Shown here: in pieces, positions 28,923 through 38,075 of the stretch | Numbering within the stretch: the stretch's first letter is position 1 | Layout of the letters: each line of letters begins with the position of its first letter | Assembly: GCA_001970955.1 (NCBI GenBank) | Contig: MPUH01000727.1 | Span: 1-38,093 of the forward strand | Source: Stentor coeruleus | Taxonomy: Eukaryota > Ciliophora > Heterotrichea > Heterotrichida > Stentoridae | DNA: 38,093 nucleotides | Reading direction: 5' to 3' | Position numbers and translations under genes: made by a program | Notes under the pieces: generated by a model | Told to the model about the DNA's origin: nothing | Database searches by the model: none | What the model saw: the letters and a program-made list of their open reading frames with translations, nothing else

Positions 28923-31900
28923 CTAATATTGGCCTCTAGGATTATCTAATATTCTGCTAGGCTCATTTAAAATACTTGAGTCATTAATTTTAACTTTCAT
29001 TGGAATATTATCAAGAACTGATCCATCTTCGATATCTTTTTGAATATTTTCTTTTTCGGTTTTTTCTTTTCGGAATTTGAAATATAAAACCCCTGAAACT
29101 GCAACAGCAAAAATTATGATAATAACAAGAATAACTAAAGTAAAAATAATTTTGCTTTTTTCTTTTGGAGGAATATTTTCTATAAAGAAAGCATTATAAA
29201 TTATTGTTTTCAAAGCGATTTTATTGCTAGCTTCAATATCTGCTACAATAACAACTTTACCTTTTCTAGCTTTTATATCTAAGTTTTTTTCGGTCTTTTC
29301 AGATGAGCCTACGAGTTTTATACTATTTTCCATAGCGCCATAAAAAACTTGACAAGAAGTTAGCATTGGTTTATTTTGGTCCTCCGTAAAATACACCCTA
29401 TATTTTGCTTCCCCATCAAATGCTGTATGATTATAATATTCAAGTTCAGACCATTCAATAAAAACTCCATCTGGACCATTTTTCCATTTAGAATATCCTT
29501 CATTTCCTGGGTATAAACGCGGTAAATTAAAAGTATCAACCAAGATTTGAAATACTGAAAAAGTGTTTTGTTGAAATTTACTCACTGTTATATAGTATTT
29601 ACCTATTGCATTATGAACTTGACCAAATAAAACCCCATCTGTAAGCCGAGTTTTTATAACTTGTGGGGACTGTTCTGTGATTATAGTCCAATTTGTAGAA
29701 ACTTCAATCTCAAATTCCCCAACACAAGGAATAATATAGATATTCATATCATATGCTTTATTTGCTTGGACCTCATATCTTAAAGCATTTGTATCATTGT
29801 TAAGAATACCCACACTTAGTTTATTTGATTGTAGCAAAGCTGGATAAAAAGCATTTGTGCAGTAAAGTTGAAATTCACCTAAAATAGCATTAGAGGACTG
29901 AGGATTACTGATTGTTAAATATAAAAGATTTTTTCCTGTTAACGAAATCCCAATTGCTAAATGGTTTTCTGTATATGAAGAACTATTAAATATCAAATCA
30001 TATGAACTAAATGTTGAGCGGTTATATTTTGCTTTAACTGTTGGGTAGAATCCTGGGGTTAAAGATTCTAAGTAGCAGTTGACTGAGTTATAAGACTCAA
30101 ATCTCATAAGAATATTACTATCAGCTTCTGGTTTAAGTCTACATTGAATAGGCCAACCATCTATAAGTTTAATTGGAGAGTTTTCGTTATACCACAAGAT
30201 TGTGTAGATCGGATTTTCACTTTGATTTTCTACTATTATATAATAAACTCCTTCATAAAATAATGGCTCATCAGATTTTATAACGAGAGTTTTTGTGGAA
30301 ATACCCTTTTCGCATCTCCAAAGGACTTTAGGCTCTAGATAAGTATCGCTGACATAAAAATCATTTTCGCTACCAAATTCTGATAAAGATATATGGATGT
30401 CGATTCCCATATGGACTTGAAAAGAATATACTTCTATATGGTTGAGTTTTCCTTGGGATAGAAAAGGAACTCCATTTTGAAGGACATGTATTGTCAAATC
30501 ATTTGTTACAGTAATAGTATAAGAAGATTCCATTTCAGAAATAACTCCAATCAAATAATAGCAATTCACACAATAACCTTTGCTTTCAATTTTTATCCTA
30601 ATCGAGTACTTATTTGCTTCAAAATTCGAATTCCACATACAATCTCTAAAACTAGGTAGATTTTCATAAAAATCATCACTTCCTTGCATGTAACTATTCA
30701 CAACCAAACTTGGGCTTCCAGACTTTGGAGTGATAGTAAAAATCAAATCCTCATTTATTTGATTGTAAAAAACATAATAACTATTTTTCTCACTATTAGC
30801 CAAACCTTGTTGAGGTACTCCAGAACTAATAAATACAACTGTATTATAATGATTTGTTACGGTCAATGTATAAGAACAAGCATCTTGATTACTAATAACA
30901 CCAACAATATAAATCCCTTTCATCAAAGATAAATCACTCATATCATTTGGAGATTTAATAACAACATTATCCATATTGTCAATATTTGAAGTCCAATCAT
31001 AATCATCTTTAGTAGGTCTTTTATCACTCCCTTTTGACACAAACATCATAGGTTCACATGAGTTTATTGGTGTTATTATAAATGTTATATCTTCAGCTAC
31101 AACTTCACATATATAAGAATAATATTTATAACTTTTACCAACAATACCATATTTAGCTTGACCTTCAGTTATAGAAAATATTTCATCTTGGTTTATATCT
31201 AATGTAAATTCACAATCTTGGCTTTGACATTTAATGCTTATAAGAACTATACATACATTTGTGCATAATAATGAGAGTTCTTGTGATGATAATATAATAT
31301 CTTCAGTTATAAGGTTTTGATTTTTTATAATCGAAGTATCTTCATTTGGACGTTGCCAATCTGCAGGATCTTTATCTAAAGAGTTTTTATCTTGAATAGT
31401 CAGATAAAAATTCATATACCCAGAAGTTTTTTGAAGGATTATAGAGAGTGGGTCTTGTATATCAATTTGTGTATAATAAAAATCATAACCCTGATCTACA
31501 ATTGCCCCATATATAGAATGCCCAGAAGCTAAAAACTTTGGTGTCTGGGTACTTGGATGAACCCTAATATTATAACTTGATGATATTTCTGATACAATTC
31601 CAATAAACATAAAACATCCATGGCTTTCCCCATGTATATAATTCTCCCTTAAATCCGGACATAGTTTACTTAAAGTTTCTTCCCATAACAAATTTATCAC
31701 CTCACTACCATATTCATTTGATTTTATATCATAATCACTCTTATTCGGTTTAGGATTCGAATAATTAAATGATATATACAAATCCGGGTCTCCAGACAAT
31801 ACCATCAAAGTTATACTAAGATCTTCATGTAAATAATGAACAGGAAATGAATAATATTTATAAATCCCATTAGCAACTTTTCCAGGAACACTAACATCTT

Positions 31901-34004
31901 CACCTAACATAACCGAATCACTTCCTGAAGCGATTTCTATATAATAAGAAGCTGTATCATCAATATCAAATTTATCAGCAACAATCATAATAATATAAGT
32001 CATACCTATTCGATAATCAGGATCATTTGGATCTATAGTAATAACATCAATTGATCCATAATTAGAAGATTTAAAATGCCAGTTGTAATTAAAATCCCAT
32101 ATATCCCAATCGATATTATTGTTATTATTAGCAATGTATATAGAAAAACGACCAATAAGCGATGAGATGTAAATATAAAGTGTAGGTTGGCCATCGACAA
32201 TAGGGAAATTATAAGAGTATATTTTATAATTCTGTCCTTGGGTGTTAAATAAAGTATCTTTTTGTGGGTATCCAGGGTATAACTGTATTGTAGTGTTTAT
32301 ATTAGGAAGCATTTCTGTAGCTAAAATCGAATAGTAAGTCCCATGGTTAGAAAATACAGCAAGTCTATATTTACCTTCTAATGATAATCCATCTTTACCT
32401 TTAATATAAGTGATTTTTTCTATATTTGTAAATGAATTTGTTGAAGATTTTTCATATGAATTTATTGATGGTGTTGAGTTTTTTGAAACATAAAGGTCAG
32501 GGTTACCATAAACTGGGGTTACAATAAATGAAATCTCGGTTGTATTAACGTTATGGGATGAGAAGTCATAGTAACGATAACCTTGTTCTGGAGAACTCAT
32601 TATAAAAGATTTACCAGCTTGAAGGATAATATGTGTTGTTTTTGTTGCTAGGGTTAAAGAGTAATATGAGGTTTTTACACCAAAAACCCCAATGGCAAAT
32701 GCACAGTTGTTTGAAAGTTCACAGGAATTTTCTGGGATTCTAAAGTCGAGAGTTTGGAGATTTGAAGGTCCTTGGCTATAGGAGATGTTTGGGGAATTAT
32801 AAACTTCATCAAGAGTTATGTCACAGTTTGGGGAACCGAATTTTACATAGAGATCTGCATCACCTGATGTTGAAGTTAAGTAGATACTAATATCAGATGG
32901 TTCTTTGAGGATTTCATAATAAAAAGTTTTTAGTTCGTTTATTTTTACTTCTCCATCAACAGGAATTCCTTCAAAAATAGCGATTGATGCTTCTGCGTTT
33001 ATGGTAGCTACTATACTAAAAACACTACCCATAGCTCCATAAACACCAATATAAACTGGACCATTAGTAAATGAATGCATGCCAAAATCAAATTCAGTGA
33101 ATACCAAAAAATCATTGCCAAGCTCGTTTGTTTTGAAATCATAATGACTCAAATCAGGGTATGAAAAAAATGATACATAAAGGTCAGCATCACCACTGTA
33201 AATCGCCAAAGATATCTCCATATGGTTTGCTTGTGGGTCTTTGTATATCAAATAATATTGAAAAGTTCCTTTAGTAACTGAGCCTGTCTGATGCACACTA
33301 GGCTGTAAATGTATCGGACTAAGTAAAGTGCATAAAGCTAAAACAGTAAACTCCGAATACCCTTCAGCAAAAATAGTCACTTGAAAATTATCGAAATGGT
33401 CAGCCCCGTCATAGCTAACCACAAGGTCGTTTATCCAAGAATAATTTATAGGCAAAGTATTTTCTGCAGTAGCTTCTTCAATACCTTTAAAAACATACAT
33501 TCCTAATTGACCTTGAAATTTGACTGAAATCACAACAGTTTTTATATCCATCATCCCAGTGATATACTTAAATCTAATTTTTTGACCTTTATCAAGACTT
33601 GCTTTTGTTGGAACTCCTTCTTCAAGAGATAAAGGTATATTTTGAGTTAAAGATATCGAATATCTACAATATGGTAGACAGTGTATAAGAATGTAGTATA
33701 ATGTTCCTACAATGAGCTGATTACTTGGAATACTTATTGATGGGAAATCTAGAGAGTTGCTTTTATAATTGTTTTCAAAATAAGAAACTTGGGTTGTATT
33801 TCCGATGTAAATATGCAATTCACTGAAATCTGAGAATTTTGTTGCAAAGACTTTTAAGTCTTTATCACTTGGAGCCACATAAGTGTATTCATATAAATGC
33901 GACTCACCTATTGAATAGTGGATTTCTCCAAATTTGGTTTCGCCGTCTAAAATTATTTCTGCGTAACCAAAAACGAACACTAGAAAAACTAAAAATTTTC
34001 CCAT
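28923..34004 (-). CDS. Giant type I membrane protein with PPC-like beta-sandwich repeats
   Basis: 1693 aa from MGKFLVFLVFVFGYAEI (ATG at 34004-34002, a clean signal peptide); an ATG 15 nt further upstream is an alternative. The ectodomain is about 1600 residues of repeated ~120-150-residue beta-sandwich modules. They resemble bacterial pre-peptidase C-terminal (PPC) domains, with motifs such as SGDADLYVSFFS (near residue 270), SGDADLYVKFGS (near 383), GNPDLYVSKNS (near 501) and SGDPDLYISFNYS (near 738), each followed by S.YD.KSNE.G and IGV(F/Y)G......Y.I. Later copies are degenerate. A single transmembrane helix (TLVILVIIIIFAVAVSGVLYF) lies about residues 1615-1635, then an ~60-residue charged cytoplasmic tail. 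No catalytic motif was seen. A surface adhesion or sensing role is an inference. Confidence 0.85.
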   Translation of the reverse strand: MGKFLVFLVFVFGYAEIILDGETKFGEIHYSIGESHLYEYTYVAPSDKDLKVFATKFSDFSELHIYIGNTTQVSYFENNYKSNSLDFPSISIPSNQLIVGTLYYILIHCLPYCRYSISLTQNIPLSLEEGVPTKASLDKGQKIRFKYITGMMDIKTVVISVKFQGQLGMYVFKGIEEATAENTLPINYSWINDLVVSYDGADHFDNFQVTIFAEGYSEFTVLALCTLLSPIHLQPSVHQTGSVTKGTFQYYLIYKDPQANHMEISLAIYSGDADLYVSFFSYPDLSHYDFKTNELGNDFLVFTEFDFGMHSFTNGPVYIGVYGAMGSVFSIVATINAEASIAIFEGIPVDGEVKINELKTFYYEILKEPSDISIYLTSTSGDADLYVKFGSPNCDITLDEVYNSPNISYSQGPSNLQTLDFRIPENSCELSNNCAFAIGVFGVKTSYYSLTLATKTTHIILQAGKSFIMSSPEQGYRYYDFSSHNVNTTEISFIVTPVYGNPDLYVSKNSTPSINSYEKSSTNSFTNIEKITYIKGKDGLSLEGKYRLAVFSNHGTYYSILATEMLPNINTTIQLYPGYPQKDTLFNTQGQNYKIYSYNFPIVDGQPTLYIYISSLIGRFSIYIANNNNNIDWDIWDFNYNWHFKSSNYGSIDVITIDPNDPDYRIGMTYIIMIVADKFDIDDTASYYIEIASGSDSVMLGEDVSVPGKVANGIYKYYSFPVHYLHEDLSITLMVLSGDPDLYISFNYSNPKPNKSDYDIKSNEYGSEVINLLWEETLSKLCPDLRENYIHGESHGCFMFIGIVSEISSSYNIRVHPSTQTPKFLASGHSIYGAIVDQGYDFYYTQIDIQDPLSIILQKTSGYMNFYLTIQDKNSLDKDPADWQRPNEDTSIIKNQNLITEDIILSSQELSLLCTNVCIVLISIKCQSQDCEFTLDINQDEIFSITEGQAKYGIVGKSYKYYSYICEVVAEDITFIITPINSCEPMMFVSKGSDKRPTKDDYDWTSNIDNMDNVVIKSPNDMSDLSLMKGIYIVGVISNQDACSYTLTVTNHYNTVVFISSGVPQQGLANSEKNSYYVFYNQINEDLIFTITPKSGSPSLVVNSYMQGSDDFYENLPSFRDCMWNSNFEANKYSIRIKIESKGYCVNCYYLIGVISEMESSYTITVTNDLTIHVLQNGVPFLSQGKLNHIEVYSFQVHMGIDIHISLSEFGSENDFYVSDTYLEPKVLWRCEKGISTKTLVIKSDEPLFYEGVYYIIVENQSENPIYTILWYNENSPIKLIDGWPIQCRLKPEADSNILMRFESYNSVNCYLESLTPGFYPTVKAKYNRSTFSSYDLIFNSSSYTENHLAIGISLTGKNLLYLTISNPQSSNAILGEFQLYCTNAFYPALLQSNKLSVGILNNDTNALRYEVQANKAYDMNIYIIPCVGEFEIEVSTNWTIITEQSPQVIKTRLTDGVLFGQVHNAIGKYYITVSKFQQNTFSVFQILVDTFNLPRLYPGNEGYSKWKNGPDGVFIEWSELEYYNHTAFDGEAKYRVYFTEDQNKPMLTSCQVFYGAMENSIKLVGSSEKTEKNLDIKARKGKVVIVADIEASNKIALKTIIYNAFFIENIPPKEKSKIIFTLVILVIIIIFAVAVSGVLYFKFRKEKTEKENIQKDIEDGSVLDNIPMKVKINDSSILNEPSRILDNPRGQY

Positions 34005-34278
34005 ATTTATATTCGTCATAAACAACTAAAGTATATAATGTAAAAAAAATGCTATAATTAAAGCCTTTCTGTATTTGGATAATAGAATGAATTTCACAAA
34101 AATATCAAAATAAACTTATTTTTAATTGAATTTCCCTTGCATTTTTCTTTTATTTATCCCTAATATTTTCCTAATATCACTAGAAATTTGTACTCAAATA
34201 ATTAACTATTTCCTATTTCCACTTCATTTCCGTATCCGATTTACAATTATTTTATAAAATACTAGGCTATCTGGAAAA
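34005..34278. other. Intergenic spacer between two minus-strand genes
   Basis: 274 bp containing the presumptive promoter and 5' UTR of the giant membrane protein and the 3' flank of the next gene. It is AT-rich with C-containing runs, and no motif can be singled out. Confidence 0.4.
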
Positions 34279-35055
34279 CTATGCATCATAGTCGAATTCC
34301 CAATCATCAAATTCGAAAGAATTTGCATCTGTTTGCAAAGACTGATTTACATACTTTGCTAAAGCATTCTTATTTTTATCTTTTTCACTCTCACTGAATC
34401 TCCTACTATCCTTAGTTATCATTCTTTTTTCAGTCCCATTAGGAAATGGCATAACCAAAGACGCATATTTCGATATATTCGTTTTATTTTCCTCTATATA
34501 AACCTGTGGTGGGACAATCTTAATATCTTTTCTAGCATCCTTTATATCTTTTTTTGTAGCCTCATGTATATTATATAAAGCATTCTTTTGATTACCTGTA
34601 GTTTCTTGAAAATAATCTCTAATTGGCTTAGTAAAATCTACAGAAAAGTCNACATTCTTCTGATTGCCTGTAGTTTCTTGAAAATAATCTCTAATTGGCT
34701 TAGTAAAATCTACAGAAAAGTCTGAATTTCGACCTTCTTCTAAGAAATCAATATACTTTTTTTTTAAATAAGTGTTAGTTTTTTTCTGTGTTGGTTTGAT
34801 TATAGGAGACATTTGAGATAATCTTGATAATATATATTTAGAGTTTTTTAATGGTATTGGGGGAATTGAAGGTATTATTTGATGAGCTTTGTTGATTGTT
34901 GAACCGATTATTTGCCTTTTGATTTTGCTTTTTATTGGGATTAATGGGTTGAGGATTTTTATGTTTAAGGATGTTTTGAACCTGCTTGAGTTTGGCTCGC
35001 GGAGTTTTATTGGGAATGAGAATTTACTTGATGGGCTGATTGGAGGGAGACTCAT
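34279..35055 (-). CDS. Unknown Ser/Pro/Lys-rich protein (contains contig join)
   Basis: Starts at MSLPPISPSSKF (ATG at 35055-35053); 258 codons as given, about 234 aa after collapsing the duplication at 34651. The N-terminal half is basic, Pro/Ser/Ile-rich and probably disordered (IPSIPPIPLKN, then QMSPIIKPTQ). The middle has the block DFSVDFTKPIRDYFQETTG, and the C-terminus is short and acidic (EFDDWEFDYDA). No family was recognised, and no membrane segment is present. The stop is TAG. It is divergent from the selenophosphate synthetase gene, 338 bp between starts. Confidence 0.7.
   Translation of the reverse strand: MSLPPISPSSKFSFPIKLREPNSSRFKTSLNIKILNPLIPIKSKIKRQIIGSTINKAHQIIPSIPPIPLKNSKYILSRLSQMSPIIKPTQKKTNTYLKKKYIDFLEEGRNSDFSVDFTKPIRDYFQETTGNQKNXDFSVDFTKPIRDYFQETTGNQKNALYNIHEATKKDIKDARKDIKIVPPQVYIEENKTNISKYASLVMPFPNGTEKRMITKDSRRFSESEKDKNKNALAKYVNQSLQTDANSFEFDDWEFDYDA
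34580..34722. repeat. Contig-overlap duplication around n at 34651
   Basis: 34580-34650 and 34652-34722 are 71-bp direct copies with three mismatches, with n between. The 72-bp offset keeps the frame, so the minus-strand protein shows DFSVDFTKPIRDYFQETTG twice. This is the usual unmerged overlap and probably not a real repeat. Confidence 0.88.
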
Positions 35056-35393
35056 TTTTATAGTTTGATTTAGGTTAATTGAATAATACATGAAAGAAAT
35101 TAGAAGATTTGAAGATTGAGATTTTAGGTTTTATGTTTAAAGTTGTTGGGTTGGGTATAAGGGTTTAAGCGTAGGATTGCTTTGAGATATTTTGATAGAA
35201 GTTTGATTATGATTTGCTAGATTTATATGATTTGATGAGTAAAATCTTTAAATTGACTGTAATGTTTGATGTGAATTTTAATAAATTTTATCCTAACTAA
35301 AAACCTTTACTTTTAAACTGAAATCTCATCATATAAAATCATCCTAACCTCACTCAAAGTTCTATCAAAAACCTCATTCAACACCATTAATAA
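35056..35393. other. Divergent promoter region
   Basis: 338 bp between two divergent starts. It is G/T-rich on the left (C/A-rich on the strand of the minus gene) and C/A-rich on the right just before the + gene, so each gene has a C/A-rich 5' flank. No specific promoter box was recognised. Confidence 0.45.
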
Positions 35394-36455
35394 ATGGCTT
35401 TTGATCCAATCAGTATAGGCCTTACTCAAGGGTTTGTACTGACTAAATACGCTCAAAGCAAAGGATGAGGTTGTAAATTGCCTCAAAATCGTTTACAAGA
35501 GTTTTTAGAATCCACTCTTTCAAACCCTATGAAATCCGAGTCCCCAGATTGTTCTATTGTCCGTATAAGCCCATCCCAATTCCTCATCTCAACAACCGAT
35601 TTCTTTTATCCTCTTATCACTGATCCATATCTTCAAGGAAAAATTGCCTGTTGTAATGTCCTTAGCGATTTATATTCCCTTGGTGTAGAGAAATGTGATA
35701 ATATGCTAATGACTTTAACAGTAAGCACAGAAATGACTGATCAAGAACAAGAAATTGTCACAAAAGCTATGATGAAAGGGTTTTACGATACAGCAGAAGA
35801 AGCTGGAACTCAAGTTACTGGAGGTCAAACTATTATGAATCCTTCTCCTATTATAGGTGGTGTAGCTATAAGTGTTGTAAATGAAGGAGAGTTTATAAGA
35901 CCATGTGGAGCTAATATTGGAGATTTATTGGTATTAACAAAACCTTTAGGGACACAAATAGCTGTAAACCTTTATGAATGGTTTTATACAAAAAGGTACA
36001 ATTTCGAGAAAATAGAAAACCCTCCTAATGAAGAAAAGGTATTAGAAATTTTTGATAAAGCTTGTAGATCGATGGCTAGGCTTAATAGAAATGCAGCAGG
36101 AATGATGAGAAAACATTTAGCTAAAGCTTGTACTGATGTTACTGGTTTTGGTATACTTGGTCATGCTCAGAACCTTGCTTCAATACAACATGAATCAGTA
36201 GATTTTGTAATACATACTCTTCCTGTTATTCAAGGTGTTACTCAACTTGATAAGAAAGTTCGTGATTTCAAATTGATTGAAGGACTTAGTGCTGAGACTA
36301 GTGGTGGACTTCTTTTGGTTATTTCTTCAGATAAAGCTAATATTTTTATAGAAGAACTTAGACAACTTGATGGCACAGATTCATGGATAATAGGCCATGT
36401 GGTTTCTGGGGAAAGAAAAGCTAGGATTCAAGACTTGAAAGTTTTGGAAGTATAA
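35394..36455 (+). CDS. SEPHS2: Selenophosphate synthetase SPS2/SelD, a selenoprotein with in-frame TGA
   Basis: 353 aa from the ATG at 35394 if the TGA at 35466-35468 (codon 25) is decoded as selenocysteine. The enzyme makes selenophosphate from selenide and ATP for selenocysteine synthesis. The active site reads LTKYAQSKG-U-GCKLPQ, matching the family LT.....G(C/U)GCK(I/V)P; the TGA stands at the catalytic Cys/Sec position and is followed by the invariant GCK. The rest matches SelD: STTDFFYPLITDPYLQGKIA, then NVLSDLYSLGV, GGQTIMNPSPIIGGVA, TKPLGTQIA, CTDVTGFGILGHA and GLSAETSGGLLL. Standard callers start at 35478 and lose the N-terminus. A SECIS-like hairpin follows the TAA by only 5 nt. Confidence 0.93.
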
Positions 36456-36459
36456 AAAA

Positions 36460-36516
36460 AACCTTTAAGTGATTGTCCTTTATAAATTTTTTGAAGGGCA
36501 TGAGGAAAATGAGGTT
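36460..36516 (+). promoter_or_regulatory. Candidate SECIS element
   Basis: 57-nt hairpin 5 nt after the SPS2 stop. The quartet strand TGA (36470-36472) and its partner TGA (36501-36503) supply the tandem G.A pairs. Helix II pairs TGTCCTT (36474-36480) with AAGGGCA (36494-36500). The unpaired apical AAA at 36484-36486 is 11 nt after the first TGA, the usual SECIS spacing. A weak helix I pairs AACCT (36460-36464) with AGGTT (36512-36516). Identified by eye, not folded computationally. Confidence 0.75.
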
Positions 36517-37315
36517 GATTTTATACTTAGGTTAAACTAAGAATTTTTTTATGTAAATTGGTATTTTTAGGATATAAATTGTGATGATATAAACCATGTA
36601 GAAGGATTAAAAAATAGGATTATTTAATTTCAGGCTTTTTACCCTATAATTTATATAAAATTTACATGACCTTCAATCGAATTTTGCTTGTTAAATTCTT
36701 TTAATAAAAAGCTATTCTACATTAAGACAAAAAGATAAAGTTAGCATAGTTGATGTAATTCTCGCAATTCGAATAATAACCTAAATTAAATAAAATTTCT
36801 CATGATAATTTTTACGATTTTTTATCACAATATAACAAATATTAATAATCTTCTAATAGTCTGCCATAAATGCTTAAATCTTAAGATCCAGCATATAAAA
36901 AATCAAAAAAAGAAATTATTTAACAAGCTTAAGCAGGATATTAAAATATTCCTTTTTTCACTAAGAACTCGAAAAAAAATAAAATGGTCTGAGATTTTTT
37001 GTCAAATATTCAACTTTAATAAGTAACTTAAACATATATTAAACATTTAATAATATCCAAGACAATCTTTCAAATTCCTATATTCTCTAAATTTTGAAAT
37101 AAAATTCAAATATAAAAACTTGTGCTGGACACTAAAAACTAAAGTTTAAAATCAAGTATAAACCTTTGTATTTTCAATAAAAATTGTCTTTATATACCAT
37201 AATTCAAATTTGTAAAAAATATATATAGTATATTCAATACCATTTATACTTGTTATATCACTATATATATATAAATATTAATACCACATCATCCTTTAAT
37301 AATAATTGGAACATA
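36517..37315. other. AT-rich intergenic region
   Basis: 800 bp with no supported gene. A 74-codon ATG frame at 36802-37026 exists but reads as Ile/Phe/Asn/Lys-rich translation of AT-rich sequence, so I did not call it. Just before 37316 there is a TA-rich microsatellite-like run (about 37262-37276). Confidence 0.45.
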
Positions 37316-37507
37316 ATGGATGATATTTTAAAAAGCACTTCAAGTCTTTCAAGTAAAAAATCTTTGTCAGCAAGTTTAAATGATATTGTTTCAATCATGA
37401 AAGGGGAGCTCCAATCTGAGCTTTTCGTGCTATTAGTCGCTATTAGAATACTATCAGACCGCTACCAGAATGTATCAAAAACCCAGACTGTCAACAGACA
37501 ATATTAG
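37316..37507 (+). CDS. Short ORF of unknown function, possibly a gene fragment
   Basis: 63 aa from the ATG at 37316: a Ser-rich start, then an amphipathic to hydrophobic helix (GELQSELFVLLVAIRILSD). Codon use is less AT-biased than the surrounding sequence, which hints at coding origin, but nothing is recognised and the stop comes early. It could be the 5' remnant of a decaying gene whose 3' part lies at about 37910-38075. Confidence 0.35.
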   Translation: MDDILKSTSSLSSKKSLSASLNDIVSIMKGELQSELFVLLVAIRILSDRYQNVSKTQTVNRQY

Positions 37508-37845
37508 AATAAAATTTTAATTCTGGTCCATTTGATCCATGCTAATTTTAGTTGCTTTAATAAAATAATTTGTATAAAATTTTATCATCTAAAATTATTA
37601 AAAAAAATTCAAATTAAAGTAATGAAAAGATATGAATTTACTGACTATTGTACAATTTGGGTATTCTAGGATGGTGGGACTATAGCATTCTCAAGATTCA
37701 TCTAAAATATTTCTGGTTTTTCAATAGGCTCTAGAGATGTTTTATTCACTTTTATTTTGTCATAAAAGATTTAAAACATTGTTGTAAACAATTATAAGAT
37801 TGATAATATCTAGATTTTATGATATTCTAGAGCAATCTGGTGTCA

Positions 37846-37974
37846 ATCTATAGTCTATCTACAGAACAAACAGAGCTTAATGAAATGAAAGAAAAATATT
37901 CATTTGACTNATCTATAGTCTATCTACAGAACAAACAGAGCTTAATGAAATGAAAGAAAAATATTCATTTGACT
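37846..37974. repeat. Contig-overlap duplication around n at 37910
   Basis: 37846-37909 and 37911-37974 are identical 64-bp direct copies with only n between, again an unmerged contig overlap. The duplicated segment lies in the possible gene fragment at the end of the window. Confidence 0.92.
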
Positions 37975-38075
37975 TTCAACTAGAATTTCCGATAAATAAC
38001 AAGAAAATCATATGGGTTAAAGAAAAATCCCCAAAAGAGCTGATTGAGCTAAGCAAATGCTCGTTTAATATTTAA
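37911..38075 (+). pseudogene. Possible 3' gene fragment
   Basis: A stop-free frame (ATC TAT AGT CTA...) encodes about 54 residues with a coding-like composition, including TELNEMKEKYSFDFQLEFPI, then KKIIWVKEKSPKELIELSKC, and ends at TAA (38073-38075). The only ATG gives 41 residues. Upstream in the same frame there is a TAG in single-copy sequence near 37827, and the 340 bp before that are stop-rich, so this looks like the last exon or remnant of a broken gene. Not identified. Confidence 0.3.

Noticed and set aside
36802..37026. 74-codon ATG frame after SPS2
   Set aside because: Ile/Asn/Phe/Lys-rich translation of AT-rich DNA, no recognisable domain, no coding-like composition.
37481..37495. 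Possible 15-nt intron (GTATCAAAAACCCAG) in the short ORF at 37316
   Set aside because: Ends in CAG rather than TAG and its removal does not change the downstream frame or stop, so nothing supports it.
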